DNA from: Cardiocondyla obscurior
Taxonomy: Eukaryota > Arthropoda > Insecta > Hymenoptera > Formicidae
Length of the DNA: 64,000 nt
Direction of reading: 5' to 3'
Assembly (NCBI RefSeq): GCF_019399895.1
Contig: NC_091868.1
Location: 3,582,499 to 3,646,498, forward strand
In this document: piece after piece, positions 52,291 to 64,000 of the stretch
Numbering within the stretch: position 1 is the first letter of the stretch
Layout: every line of letters starts with the position of its first letter
Notes under the pieces: model-generated
The model's database searches: none
What the model saw: only the letters and a program-made list of their open reading frames with translations
Told to the model about the DNA's origin: nothing
Translations under genes and position numbers: made by a program

Positions 52291-53906
52291 ATATATATAT
52301 ATATATATATAATGGAGATGGTAGAGCATATGGTATTGTAATTTGTAGAATTATAATTATGAAAAAAAGTGCAGCAGGCAGGATTAAGTTAGAATAATTG
52401 CAGATTATGGGCCTTCATCTGTAGTAGACTTTTGTGCTCGGGACGGTCCTCCCACCCTTCTCCAAAGTTAATCCTTTCCTAAAGCGTTAGGATATTATTG
52501 TTTGTATATAATATTATAATTATATCATTATCCTATTATCTTTTGATTTATTATCTTTTACCGAACGTTAAGCGCACTAGCAAATAGCAACGTAAAAAGA
52601 GGGAAACTTAAAGCCTGGATTGATCCTGTAATGTTTTCGTATCGCCGATATTACTTAACGTCTTTACTCTATTGATAAGAAATCAGCTTTAAATTTATAT
52701 TGCAAGCCATTTTAATGTATTTTAAGACGATTTTTATGATTGCGTTTCATGTAAGCAATCAAAAATTCGAAGGGTAATCGTGTAATTGTAAAAGTATTTT
52801 TCTTTTTTCTCTCTCTCTTTTTTTTTTTTTTTTTTTTTTAATATTTTATCATGAAATATTTTAGATACGAGTGCTCAAATCTTATTGTATTATATTTATG
52901 CTGCATGCCTACACACAAGATCTAGCGAAAATTTAATGAATCTGTTAAGTATGTTTGTTAATTGTGTCTTTAATTAAGAAATTATATATCAAGCGTTCCT
53001 TCTCTCTCTCTTTTTTTTTTTTTTTTTTTTTTACGCAATTTTCGTAAGTATTTTTAAAAACAACATATTCAAGATATACACTTTTAGATCTAGATAAGAC
53101 AGGATCTTAACAGGGTTTGAATATCTCTCACATTCTAGCCCATTTCTCAAAGAATTAATACAAAAAAAAATACTATATATATTTTGTACTGGCGTAAACT
53201 AAAAAAACAAAAAAAAAAGCGAACTACTTTCCAGTATTTATAAGATTCTTAAAAATTTCTTTCACATATATATACACATATGTACATGTCTATATACATA
53301 TTATATGTGTATGTATATATTCATATATTCTTCCCTCCCTCATTTTGTATGGTGATGAAATACGTTCCGTGATTTAGCAGCCACGAATGTGACTGTGATC
53401 TAGGAAAACAGAAGTAAAGTAAAAGTGGCGGCTACTCTACTGACTATTTCTTCACCACTAGACTTCCTGCGTGTAATCCCTTCCTCTTTATATTTTTTCC
53501 TTGATGTATAAACGGATATGCACTAAATCGAGCGCTTCTTTACACCACTCTTTGTCATTATTATTAGTATTTTTTTTTTTTTTTTTAATTATTTGCGTTG
53601 AATATATTTTTACTGTGCTTAGTCGCCACGCAATTTACCGTAATGTCCAATTATTTCTTGTTTAATTTTGAAATATTTTTAAAACTGTTATGTAATTATA
53701 TATTATCAGTCAAGATTAATGTTATAAAAATATACGAAGCATACAAAAGAGTTAATACCACATATAAAAAAAAGTCGTGGACGAATGACTCTATGTATCT
53801 ATGCAGTAAAAACTACATGTTAGACATCGACCCATTGTACGATATACGTGCATATACATGCGTGGGATAACGAAATATAAACACAATTATAAAAGGAAAA
53901 AAAAAA

Positions 53907-53937
<31 letters not shown>

Positions 53938-55840
53938 CATAAATGTATAAAACAAATTATTAAACGCAGTCGCATATGTATGACATTATAGTATATATTA
54001 TATGTAGGAAAGACAATTATATATCTGGCTGAGGCATTAAAATCTGCACCAATCCAACGAGACAGACAAGTCGGCTTTGTACCTTGAGACGTGATCGATT
54101 AATACATACCCCTTATGATCCATTTCAGTGTCGCCAAGCAATATTTCTGGAACGTGTTCTCGAATGTAAATTATATCGACGTCCTCGCGCGTGAACTCCG
54201 TGGAATTTTCACTTCGTTAGAAAAGAAAAAGGAAAAAAAAAAAATGTGATGCGCGTGTATATTTTTTTCTTAATCATATCTAACCTAAAACAAAAAAAAG
54301 TGAGACTTAGAGGTATAGAAATTCTTTCGTAGGGGGAGAGAGAGAGAGAGAGAAAAAAAGAAAAAAAGAGATATCATCTTTTTTACACTTGCGTACTATC
54401 ATAACGCGTTCGATGTTCATTTGCCAATTTTACCATTGTGCCTGTATAGATACTTCGGGACTCGTGAATCACCGAGTCCCGCGTGTTACGAGTTAAAATG
54501 CGAGATGAGGCACGTTTTGCGGATGAATGAGCCGATGGAGATTGGCAGATTTTAACACTGATGCCCTTAAAACGAGTACGTTGTTGGACCAAATTACCGG
54601 GTACACAAACACGCATACACACGGCCGTTTCGACTTAGAAATGCGTTTAATTTTTCTAAGGAGCGTCTGAGGAGATGAGAGCAAGAACGTGAGACGAGAA
54701 GGAAGAAAGAATCTACCCGCGCGGAATTCTTGTGGCATTTTACGTTGCTGGAATCCCCCCGATCACGCAAAATCGACGTTTCCGTCTGCAATTGTATATA
54801 TACATTGACGTAAAATTAAGTGTACGCGTCCGTCTTTCCTTCGGTTAACGCGAGGTTTACTAGGTTTGTGATCTTCGATGAAAGCGTGGAAATGTTTGAG
54901 AGTTCGGTGCCTGCTGTTTTCTATTGAACGATACGCATCCGACCTCGCGCCTCGTATCACGCATTCTTAAGTGACTGCTCTATTAGATCGTACAATATCA
55001 CATCGCCGGTCCTTCCACCGAACGCATTTCCATATCTCGCATCCCGCCATTTCATCGAAGTTACTCTGCTCAGTAATAAATTGTAGTGCTATAACCGCGG
55101 ATAATAATAATGATAATAATAATGTGGAAATTAGAGTTTTAACATTATTATCGGTGAGGCACGTCGCTGCGAACGATTGATTTAACTCTGTATGTGAAAT
55201 GTATTATATGAAAATCTAATCTCGTAACAATGTAAAGTCTATATTTTATTATAAGATAGAAAGAGCAGTGTGGTGGATTATCTTATGCCTGGCCAAAGTA
55301 TTATTATTACACCGACATTTAGCATACGCAATAATCAGTTTTTATGGAGCTCGGCATGCGCTTATTCTTCCGGTGGACGTAATTCGTCGCGGAGAAACCG
55401 CAGCCTGTTGGCGTTGCGCCATGAAGAAAAGGGTTTCTTAATTTTCCTTTTCCTTTACACGACGTATACACTGAAGTGCATTGTTCTGGGGGAAGACATT
55501 TTAATGGCCTCTTGTGTGTATATTAGTATTAACGATACTGGTAACTGTAAAAAAAAATAAAAAGAAGGGAAAATGGATTCTTAGCACATTACAGAGATAT
55601 TACGAATTTTCAGAAAGCAGATAAATATGGAATATTATATATGAAAAATATTCTTCATCAAATGTATATTACAAAATCATATATATTATATACCGATGTC
55701 TGATTATAAAAATATTGAACAAGTGTTATCAAATAAAATGTTGTAATCTGTGTTGACAATCGCCGATTGTTCTAAACTTAACACGATCGTTAATCGGATA
55801 CATGCCTTCTTACGTAATAAAGGTAATGAAGCTCGAAATT
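50309..55840 (+). other. cic: capicua 3' UTR and downstream AT-rich DNA
   Basis: No coding exon. AATAAA hexamers occur at 51881-51886, 55732-55737 and 55816-55821, so the mRNA could end near 51.9 kb or extend to about 55.84 kb. UGUANAUA-type Pumilio sites lie at 50602-50609, 51231-51238 and 52219-52226. Poly-T tracts and AT microsatellites are frequent. Small ORFs around 53.6 and 54.4-55.5 kb have no recognisable content. Confidence 0.55.
52245..52310. repeat. (AT)n microsatellite in capicua 3' region
   Basis: Roughly 30 AT units, interrupted by an AATATA block. It is self-complementary and would form a hairpin in RNA or a cruciform in DNA. Expected to be highly variable in length. Confidence 0.9.
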
Positions 55841-56056
55841 CATTTAACGTTACGTATCGAAATGATTATTGTTTCTGTACATAAAACCAGCTGGAGGAAA
55901 TTTTTTTTTGAGCCAAGGAAAAGTTATTTGCTGTGAGACTTGTATTAAGAAGTTGAAAAGATTAGCGTATAGTATATTTTCTTAAATATCTATTACAACG
56001 TACAGCTCCGTGTGATCTGGTTAAATCGTAATTCTATCTTGCATTTCTCACTTTTT

Positions 56057-56062
56057 TTTATT
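56057..56062 (-). terminator. Candidate polyadenylation hexamer of seryl-tRNA synthetase
   Basis: TTTATT on the + strand reads AATAAA on the - strand, 263 nt past the stop codon. It is the first such hexamer I find downstream. It would place the synthetase 3' end about 200 nt from the most distal cic poly(A) signal, so the two genes converge closely. Confidence 0.4.
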
Positions 56063-56324
56063 AATTTAACAATTTGCACTAATTATAATAATTTCTAAAA
56101 TTTTATCAATTTGTCAAATGTAATTGTTATTTCGCTCCTTGATAAATAATTTTTAGCAAGATATTTCAACATATATATATATAAAAAAACAGTAATTACT
56201 GTGTTTTATGTATAATATTAAATTTTCTGCTTAAATACAGTATTAAAAAAGGAAATGCAATTTACAAATGCAATAAATACAAATTAGTCCATTTGCCTCA
56301 TTGCCATATGCACATAACTACTGG

Positions 56325-58300
56325 TTACTTGGATATATTTTCCTTTTGCTTTTTCTGTTTTTTCGTTTCGATTTCATCGATCGGCGCAGCTTTCACAAAT
56401 AGAATTTCGCTTTCGTACTCGGAAGGCATGTACTCGGCCAGAACTTTTGGCACCTTGATACCAGTTTCCGTTTGATGTACTTCCAAAATCGCGCAAATTA
56501 CACGCGTCACGGCACACAACGTCGCATTCAGCATGTGAACGTAGTCTGTTGTGGTATTCATCTTCTTTGTTTGCCCGTATCTGCAGATGTTAAAGTTTCA
56601 TAAAAGTTTTGTGAGTTGTATAATAGCAGAGACATTTATTTAATTCACTGACCTGACGAGCAATCTCCTTGCTTGATAATCCAAGCAATTGCTACATGAT
56701 ACGAGCTCACGAAATGCACCCGAGCCGGGAAACCAGGCTTCCAAGTCCAACTTCTTGGAAGCTGCGTGATTCAGTGCACCGGATACAATATTAACTATAC
56801 GATAAGGAATTTCTAAAGCCTGATAAAATTCTTCTGCGTTGGAAATCATATGATCCATCATCTCCCAAGATTTATTATCATGCGGCGAGGTAAGACAGAA
56901 TTGTTCTACCTAAAAATCAAATAACATACATTAAGCACGTATATTAAACTTATCGTTTTATTTACGAACAATTAATATTTATTTGCAATGCTATTATAAT
57001 GGTTTGGAAGTGATTTTTATTTGACTTTTTGAATTTATAAGCTGCACAAGCTCAGAATATTAAGCTCTGACTTTCCTAGTTAAACTAAGAGCCGCCCAAT
57101 ATTGGAACTAATTTGTAGATTACTTTTTATTTAATTTCAGATACCTTTTCAAACTGATGTACCCTAAAAATGCCTCTAGTATCTCGTCCATGAGAGCCTA
57201 CTTCTTGTCTAAAGCAAGTGGAGATTCCAGCATATTTTATTGGTAAAGCATTTTCAGCTATCCATTCGCCCCTATGAAACGCTGCTATTGGTTGTTCAGA
57301 GGTAGCAATGAGGTATTTTTCTTCCATTTCTTTATCCTCGTTACGTTCGCTACCTTTACCAATCACCTGATATAATAAATTTTAACAGTAATTACATTAA
57401 CTAGATACTACAAAAATACCTTGTGCATGTCATTTACTCTTGTTTCTTTTATGTTAAACAAAATTGCTTTACTGTTTACCTTGTACAATTCCTCATCAAA
57501 TTGAGAAAGTTGAGCTACTTCTTGCATCGCGTCTTTCCGCATAGTAAATGGAGTGTACAGAGGCTTATAACCTTTCTTAAATAATTTTTTCAATGCTAAT
57601 TGTATTACAGCCTGTTGGAGAAACACCGCTGGTCCAGTCAAGAAATAACCTCGTCCACCAGATACATTTGTTCCACGTTCTCCATCCATGCCGTCGATCA
57701 TATGAATCAGATCGACGTGAGAGTATTTTTTTCTCTCAGCGCAATCTCCCCACGTTCTCTCAACCTAAAACAAATATTCAATTAAATAACAGATGTTAAA
57801 AAAAGTATCTTGCATTTCACAAAAGGCATCAAATATACTTTGTTCTCTTCCTCATCGTCACTGACAGGCACGGATTCATGCAGATGATTTCCTACTTCCC
57901 TAAGTGCGTTATTTCTCTCCGATTCGGTGGTTTTCAGGTTCTCATCGTTTTTTTGTATAGCAATATCGATGAGCGTTCGTATTCGCTTGATCTGCGTCAC
58001 CGTTAACGCTTTTAGGTTCTCTGAAGTCAAGCTATCCAAATCTTCGGCGATCGCTGGTGGCACGGTGTCGTCGTCGCCGATCGGCTCCTTCCTCTTCATT
58101 TTCTCGCCGATCTCTTTGCTGCACAGGTTCTTCAGCTTGTTAAAGTTGTCGGCGCGATGTCGCAACTGCCGCCAGTGTTTGTCCTTTTCGATTACAGTGT
58201 CCACTAGCTGCACATCCTTGAAACGCTTCTTCTGGTTTTCTCGGATCTTTTCCGGGTCAAAACCCTTGTCCTTACGGAAAAAATCCAAGTCGAGCACCAT
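56325..58300 (-). CDS. SerRS: Seryl-tRNA synthetase, cytosolic (apparent frameshift in exon 2)
   Basis: Class II aminoacyl-tRNA synthetase charging tRNA-Ser, and tRNA-Sec, with serine. Exons on the - strand: 58300-57839, 57766-57480, 57366-57145, 56909-56653, 56580-56325, all GT-AG. Exon 1 (154 residues) encodes the N-terminal tRNA-binding coiled coil, starting MVLDLDFFRKDKGFD as in animal homologues. Exon 2 has motif 1 (YTPFTMRKDAMQEVAQLSQF). Exon 3 has the serine-binding TSEQP and motif 2 (FRQEVGSHGRDTRGIFRVHQFEK). Exon 4 has motif 3 (FRELVSCSNCLDYQARRL). Exon 2 is 287 nt where 285 are expected: a GA/CT repeat at 57719-57725 carries two extra bases, shifting the frame between KKYS and HVDL. 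Corrected length is 493 residues, normal for the family. The C-terminus ends in a basic KKQKKQK tail. The gene is essential, so an assembly error or allele is likelier than a pseudogene. Confidence 0.94.
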
Positions 58301-59332
58301 GATTCTTGTCTTATAAACTTTGTGGGAAGACACACGCACTGCGCCGCACACACGTGGCACCTCGACCAGCTGCGACAAGACAGACGAACGTAGAATCTCT
58401 ATTATTACGTCAGCCATGTTCTGTTTTCAGATATTTGCTTAAAATTGATATAGTTACCTGTTGGAGTGATAGCGATCAAAAATTGACGAGTACTGTCAAC
58501 AGTCGATAGCGTTGGATAGCGGCTGTCACAATCTTGGATCCCTTCTCACCCGAGACCTGATGTAACAATTTTAGGTTATGATACAAGACCACAAACTTTG
58601 CATTACTGTAGACTGAATAACTTCCATGCTAAACTTATCCTCGATATATAACAAAATCCACCATATTGCGACAAATAAAAGAAACTTTTTAAGTCTTAAA
58701 ACTCACATAAAGTTTTTTTAATTTGCAACGATCTAATCCGATAAATTCTGACACATCTATTGCATAAATTTAGTCGTTCTCAATTTCCGGTTGGACGCAT
58801 TAAACCGTAGGGATGAATCAATTATTTTCATTTTTAAAGTTTAATTTGCAAACATAATTGCTCAAGTTATTTATAATTTAATTAACATAATAATTCAAGA
58901 GACTTCTAAAAATCATTATTAAATTAAATTCAAATGATAGAACGCGTCAAGAAATTAAAAAGTCTGTATAGCCACTGGGTAAGTCTTATTTGCGAGCATT
59001 ACTATGCTTGTGGGAGATTGCTACTTGAAAGATTGGAAGAAGGATATATGTATACGAAGGAAAGCTCCCAAGGACAACGAAGAGCGCGTGTGCAATGCAT
59101 TAGAGTTTTCATCACGAAAAATAAACGTATGCAACTAGTGTCGGTTAGTTCTTCGAGTGCTGGCCGGAGTTACAGCACGTAAAAGCTTGCAAAGTAATCC
59201 GATATATAGTCCTTTCGGTATAGTGATTACCTTCTCCCTCGCATAAATGTGCAGAAATTTATATTCTAATTAAATTAAAACTATATTAATTTGCCGTGTG
59301 TAAATTAAAGTCGCATATTTAATTTCAAAGCT
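58301..59332. promoter_or_regulatory. Divergent intergenic region between seryl-tRNA synthetase and LRR-GPCR
   Basis: About 1 kb separating two genes transcribed away from each other. The synthetase 5' UTR and promoter should lie within about 58301-58600; an in-frame upstream ATG is at 58417 (- strand). The rest is AT-rich; an ORF at 58934-59182 has no recognisable content and I do not call it. No TATA or tRNA signal was identified. Confidence 0.5.
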
Positions 59333-62300
59333 ATGAAATACAGACACATCGTCATCGTCGGGGTGTCACTGATGACAGCACTCTGCCTGCTTTCTGGACT
59401 AATGTATTACTTGAATCAAGGTATGATTACGTTATATACAGATAGATTAATTTTACGTACATTGTCATTAATTTTCATTATTACGATCAATTTTTTAAAA
59501 GTGCAACTTTATTTATTATTAGCAGCTGCTATGCGAGGCTTTTTTTTTTCTTTCTTTTTTTCTGTACAGTTTAACAGATTTAAATACGTCTCGTCGATAT
59601 TAGTTACTTAATAACTATTCTATATTCCTTAGCACGTAAGCGCCTCGGTTTTTAAGATAAAAATGACGACTTCAAGCTACAGCATGCAACGTGTTTAAGT
59701 TAAATTAGATTGTTTGACGATTAAAAATAATGTTTCGTAAACCATGCACCGATGAAACACGCGTCTCGCGATAAATTTTCGCGGAAAGAAAAAAAAAAAA
59801 TTTACATTTTTACGTGACTGACAATGAGAAAATGTCAGTAAAATGCGGCATTTTTATATCATATTTCAGATAAGTGTCCCGTCGGTACCTTCCTGTGTTT
59901 AAATAGCACCACGTGCATTCCGCAACGTAGCTGGTGTAATGGAGTAACGGACTGTCCGTATAACGATGATGAATCCACAGAAAATTGTTGTACGTTTAAA
60001 AAAAGATAAAAATCTTAATAAAAATAATTCAAAGAGATTATATTTCTAACAAAATAATTTCTGCAATTTAAGAAAGAAAGAGAGAAAGATTTAAATATTA
60101 TTTCGACACCCTGCTCTAGTGTTAAACTTTCAATATGGCAATGCAGATAAATTTGATAGTCTTATTATCTCGATCATTTGTTGCTTCATAAGCACTTTAA
60201 TCGCAACACATGTATTTAATCTCGGCAACATTCATTAACTTTCATTTATCGTAATTTTACACTTGAAAGAGAAAGCTTATCTTGATTTCTAGACTTACAA
60301 AGACAATTTCGTTTCTCTTAATCGATAAATTTGCTGCGCAGTTGACATGCACGGAAACTGGGACTGGTTTACGAAGGAAAGAGATTGGGGAAATATAGAA
60401 AATTGCGGTAATATCGCAGAGTACGCGATATGTAATTTTTAGATGGTTAAAAATTCTTACTAGTATATTTTGTTGCAGGTACATTTGACACTCCAACTAA
60501 ATGCATCTACTATGCATGCCGTGCGACTTGTGCGAATTATACCGACGTGCCCGAAAACTTGTCACCGAATGTTACAGCCATGTAAGCTTCTAAAAAAAAA
60601 AAAAAATTGTTACGTTACATTATATGTAAGTACGTATGTTATATAGTATATACGATATAACAAAACACGAATATGCACGTTCAATTATTAATCCTAGCAA
60701 TTTAATTGATTTGCTGAATAGCATAATGAGTATAAAATACAATTTAAAAAATATACAGTTTTTTTAATTAATTATTACCAATGTGTACATATGACTTTTG
60801 CAGTTTTTTAAGTGACAACTCACTCACGCACTTATCTCGCGATGCATTATCGAGATATCCGGAGATACGCTTGTTGTAAGTTATAACTGCTGTGAGATAT
60901 GTAATAAACTTTTTTTTATTTTTTTTTTTAATGTAAACTTTATAGATTTCTATAATTTCTAGATATCTTGACAATAACAACATTGTCAAGTTAGATAAAG
61001 GAGCTTTTACCTATCAGTCCAAATTATTTTGGTTGTAAGTACATATCTTTAAAAATTAAATCATAATATATTAATTGGTATTTGCATATAACGAAACTCG
61101 TTCGTGTACAGAATTCTCACGAATAATAGCATCAGCGAAGTACTACCGGGGCACCTAACGGGACTGAATAATTTAGAGACTCTGCTTTTGGATAAAAATA
61201 AAATTGTGACGGCAGATTTTTCTGACTTGGAAGACAGCGCTGCTGTGTACTTGATGTAAATTGTCTCAATATAGACTTTTTTTACGTTGCATAAAAATAT
61301 TTAGAAAAAAAAAAAAGATTATGGGTGATCTCAATCTGTTAAATTTTTCATTATTTATCGTGAAATAAATACTTGCTTTCTAATCAGCGTTATATATTTA
61401 GCGCTTTTTTTTACTCTAAATACTACATACTTAACTAACGTTATTATTTGACATGCTCTGCTCTACTTACACCGCTAGTATTGTTCATAAATTTTCAAAA
61501 GCACGCGTAAATATTAATATAAACTAAGCCTAAAAACCAGTCGCTAATTTCCCAGTAATCTAATCCACGGATGATAAGCTTATTTACTGTTAATTAGTGA
61601 GTCGTTTGGGCACGTTGTTACAAAAATACAGATCCATCCGTAGATTGCTTCCTTATAAGTTCCGTGTGCACCAACTTCGCGATCGTTTGAATGAAAGACG
61701 ACTAACATGCAAATTCTACGCAAACAAATTGAAATTAATTGCAAGAAAAACTTTGTTAATTGTGGAAATTTATTAGCGTTGCATCTTTCGAAAATATAAA
61801 AATAAAAAAACATTTTCCACGCGTCATCTTTTTACAGAAATCCCTGTTGATCATTAATACAACTGTTAGTAAGATTGCATCGCCCATAATTACTGATGTT
61901 GATTGATAATGTATGTTAATTTGCTCTCTTTTATTTACAAGTAGAAATCTGAGTAAGAACATGCTGACGACGTCCGCGTTGAGACTACCACGACTACCGG
62001 TGTTAACGGAAATGTAAGCTCAAATAATAAAAATGTGTTTAATAAAAATAGAAGGCACGCACCTACAATTTTCGACGTTTCAGATTATTAGACGGGAACT
62101 ACTTCGAGTCGATAACGGAAGATTTGTTCGCCGGATGCCCCGCTTTGAAATCATTGTACGTACGTAAGTAGATTACGGAAGCGATTACTGTCATTGTTAA
62201 TAAGATTCATGCGAGCTAACGGCTCAACGATGATTCAGGAGTATGGAGGACAATAGCATAAGCAGCATCGACGAGAACGCGTTTCGGAATTTGCAACAAC

Positions 62301-63808
62301 TTGTTGAGCTGTAAGTGCATAAATGTTAATGCGACTCGGTTTCAAGTTAACGGTACCAGCGATTTGGCCGTCGTAACCGCAAGATAAAATACATCGCGTC
62401 GTACCGATTATCGATTCATATCACTGCGTCAAATGCGAATCGACCGATTCGCATGCGATCGGATTAATTTTACAAAAAGAATTTTAAGATGAGGCCGAGG
62501 TCGTAACTAAAGCTCTAATTCTAGTCGAGGTATCAGATATGATTAATTGTTCATTTTTTAATATTTTTTTTATTATCACATTCGCTTTTCCAATTATAAC
62601 TCACGTTCGTCTGGTCGAAGTTTAAGGATTTATTACCGTGTGACGGACGTGGATACAGTTAGAAATTTGAAATTGCATTTTATCTCGATCGTTATTAATG
62701 GCAAATTCAACGGATGTCAATGGATCAATTATAAATCAAGTGTCCGCAATCATACACAATTAACATGCAGCCTTGTTTCAGAAACTTGGCGTACAACAGG
62801 ATAGTCACGATGCCGCCAAACGTGTTTCAGCCTCTGAGTAATCTATTGAAGTTGTAAGTACAAAATACCCGTGTTGTATTACCAATCCGCGTGATAATTC
62901 CGCTTTACTGTTAATTGTTTGAGTTGCGTACGTGCTTGGGCGGTGATACTTAGCGTTAAAGATCTACTCGCGAAAGTGAACTACGGAAACGTCACGTGCC
63001 CGCGAGCACAACCGGTTTTAATTATAATTTAAACCCGCGTAAACCGGAATCTGTTTGAAAATAAGATTCATTACACTTAGCAACGCCCGTGATGTAATCT
63101 CGTTCTTTCAGATTAATCGGTTACAATCCCATCGTCGAATTATCAATGGCACTTTTCAATCCACTGATTAATCTTCGTTCTCTGTAAGTTGAATATATTT
63201 TTTTTTTCTTTTCCTAACACCTTTTCTCGTGCGATAATAACGATGACTATAACATCACAAGTTTTTTTCAAATTAATTTCTCGTTTAGTTGAAATTCTTA
63301 TTGCAAATTTGAAATTTCAGAAGCATCGAAGATATAAATATGGACGATATAGATGAGAATGCGTTCAACGCGTTTTCAAGACTCGACTTCGTGTACGTTT
63401 CAGTTGCGAGTATTTAACAAAATGATCGTTTTAAAAATAAGACGCTACAATTTTTTAAATAAAATATTAATCAATCTTTTGACGGAAGATCTAAACTTTT
63501 CAGATATTTCAAAAAATTTCATTATTGCATGACTTACGCACCGAAAGTGCAGAAATGCAGACCTACTAGCGATGGTAAGGTGCTTGATATGGGGTAAAAA
63601 ACGAATTGCAATAATCGTATCATCTTTTTTTTTTTCTTTTTCAAAGGTGTATCGTCGATGTCTCATTTACTAGGCAAGCCTCTGTTAAGGGCTGCTGTTT
63701 GGAGCATATCTTGCGTCACTTGCCTTAGTAATAGCCTTGTTCTATGGTGGAGATTTACCGCCAGAGATGAGAATCGTGTTTTGAGTATCATTATCAGAAA
63801 TCTTGCAG
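59333..63808 (+). CDS. Relaxin-receptor-type leucine-rich-repeat GPCR (type C LGR), 3' truncated by window
   Basis: Peptide-hormone receptor at the cell surface. Exons: 59333-59420, 59870-59989, 60342-60407, 60479-60581, 60804-60875, 60963-61034, 61112-61255, 61945-62013, 62084-62155, 62239-62310, 62782-62853, 63112-63183, 63321-63392, 63504-63574, 63647-63808, all GT-AG and phase-consistent. Order: hydrophobic signal/anchor (MKYRHIVIVGVSLM), one LDLa module with six Cys (CPVGTFLC to DDESTENC), a linker with HGNWDWF, a Cys-rich LRR cap, about ten 23-24-residue LRRs mostly one per 72-nt phase-2 exon, then the hinge FKKFHYCMTYAP and KCRPTSDG, and TM1. The hinge and LDLa closely resemble vertebrate RXFP1/2 and Drosophila Lgr3/Lgr4. 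Lgr3 is the Dilp8 receptor; I cannot choose between Lgr3 and Lgr4. The remaining 7TM exons lie beyond 64000. Confidence 0.9.
59870..59989 (+). other. LDLa module exon of the LRR-GPCR
   Basis: Forty codons encoding one complete LDL-receptor class A module. It has the six cysteines and the acidic calcium cluster DCPYNDDESTENC. In RXFP1/2 this module is required for signalling rather than primary hormone binding. A single LDLa is the type C1 arrangement. Confidence 0.9.
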
Positions 63809-64000
63809 GTAATAATGAAACTAAATTACGTCCTGATTTTATCGCTACAATATCAATGATATTTTCAATTTTTAATGATAAGCAATTATTCCTTTGCGAA
63901 ACCTGTGACATTTTTGACGATTAAAAAAAAAAAAAAAAAAAAAAAAAAGTTTTAACAGTCGCACGCCGTTACTTTAAGACGATTAAAACAGACATAGGCG
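63809..64000 (+). other. Intron of the LRR-GPCR after TM1 exon
   Basis: The donor CAG|GTAATA at 63809 follows the codons for NLA after TM1. The intron contains a poly-A run at about 63925-63948 and continues past the window end. Confidence 0.7.

Noticed and set aside
58934..59182. 82-codon ORF upstream of the LGR
   Set aside because: No recognisable motif, no phase-compatible donor leading into 59333, and the LGR start already has its own hydrophobic leader.

Overview
This is a eukaryotic window, very probably from an insect and most likely a hymenopteran such as an ant. The evidence is small GT-AG introns in compact genes, a 30-kb leader region in another gene, abundant undepleted CpG in non-coding DNA, many poly-A/T and (CT)n tracts, and four genes whose closest relatives by memory are insect or metazoan regulators. 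No bacterial, viral or CRISPR feature was seen, and no tRNA or rRNA gene.

Layout. (1) 1-1625, + strand: the last four coding exons of trithorax (trx), carrying FYRC, a WDR5-binding Win motif, SET and post-SET, followed by an AT-rich 3' region. (2) About 6.3-40.8 kb: non-coding, strongly CpG-rich DNA up to about 36.3 kb, then AT-rich. I read it as the multi-promoter 5' region and giant leader introns of capicua. Candidate leader exons end at 10709, 26875 and 27793, and a candidate internal leader exon lies at 39688-39974. (3) 40810-50308, + strand: twenty coding exons of capicua (cic). I joined them by splice signals and phase into one uninterrupted frame of 1,927 residues with the N1-type domain, a Cys/His motif, the HMG box and the C-terminal C1 motif. 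A long AT-rich 3' UTR follows. (4) 58300-56325, - strand: the complete cytosolic seryl-tRNA synthetase in five exons, convergent with cic, with an apparent 2-bp frameshift in exon 2. (5) 59333 to beyond the window end, + strand: the ectodomain and first transmembrane segment of a relaxin-receptor-type leucine-rich-repeat GPCR (LDLa plus about 10 LRRs), divergent from the synthetase.

Functionally these are unrelated neighbours: an H3K4 methyltransferase, an ERK-responsive HMG repressor, a housekeeping tRNA synthetase and a peptide-hormone receptor. The less ordinary signals are two small inverted-repeat elements of one TIR type in cic introns, an intron flanked by a duplicated exon border, a roughly 300-bp fold-back sequence at 38.1-38.4 kb, phase-matched upstream reading frames that may give Cic alternative N-termini, and the synthetase frameshift. 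I did not find a clearly new multi-gene system.
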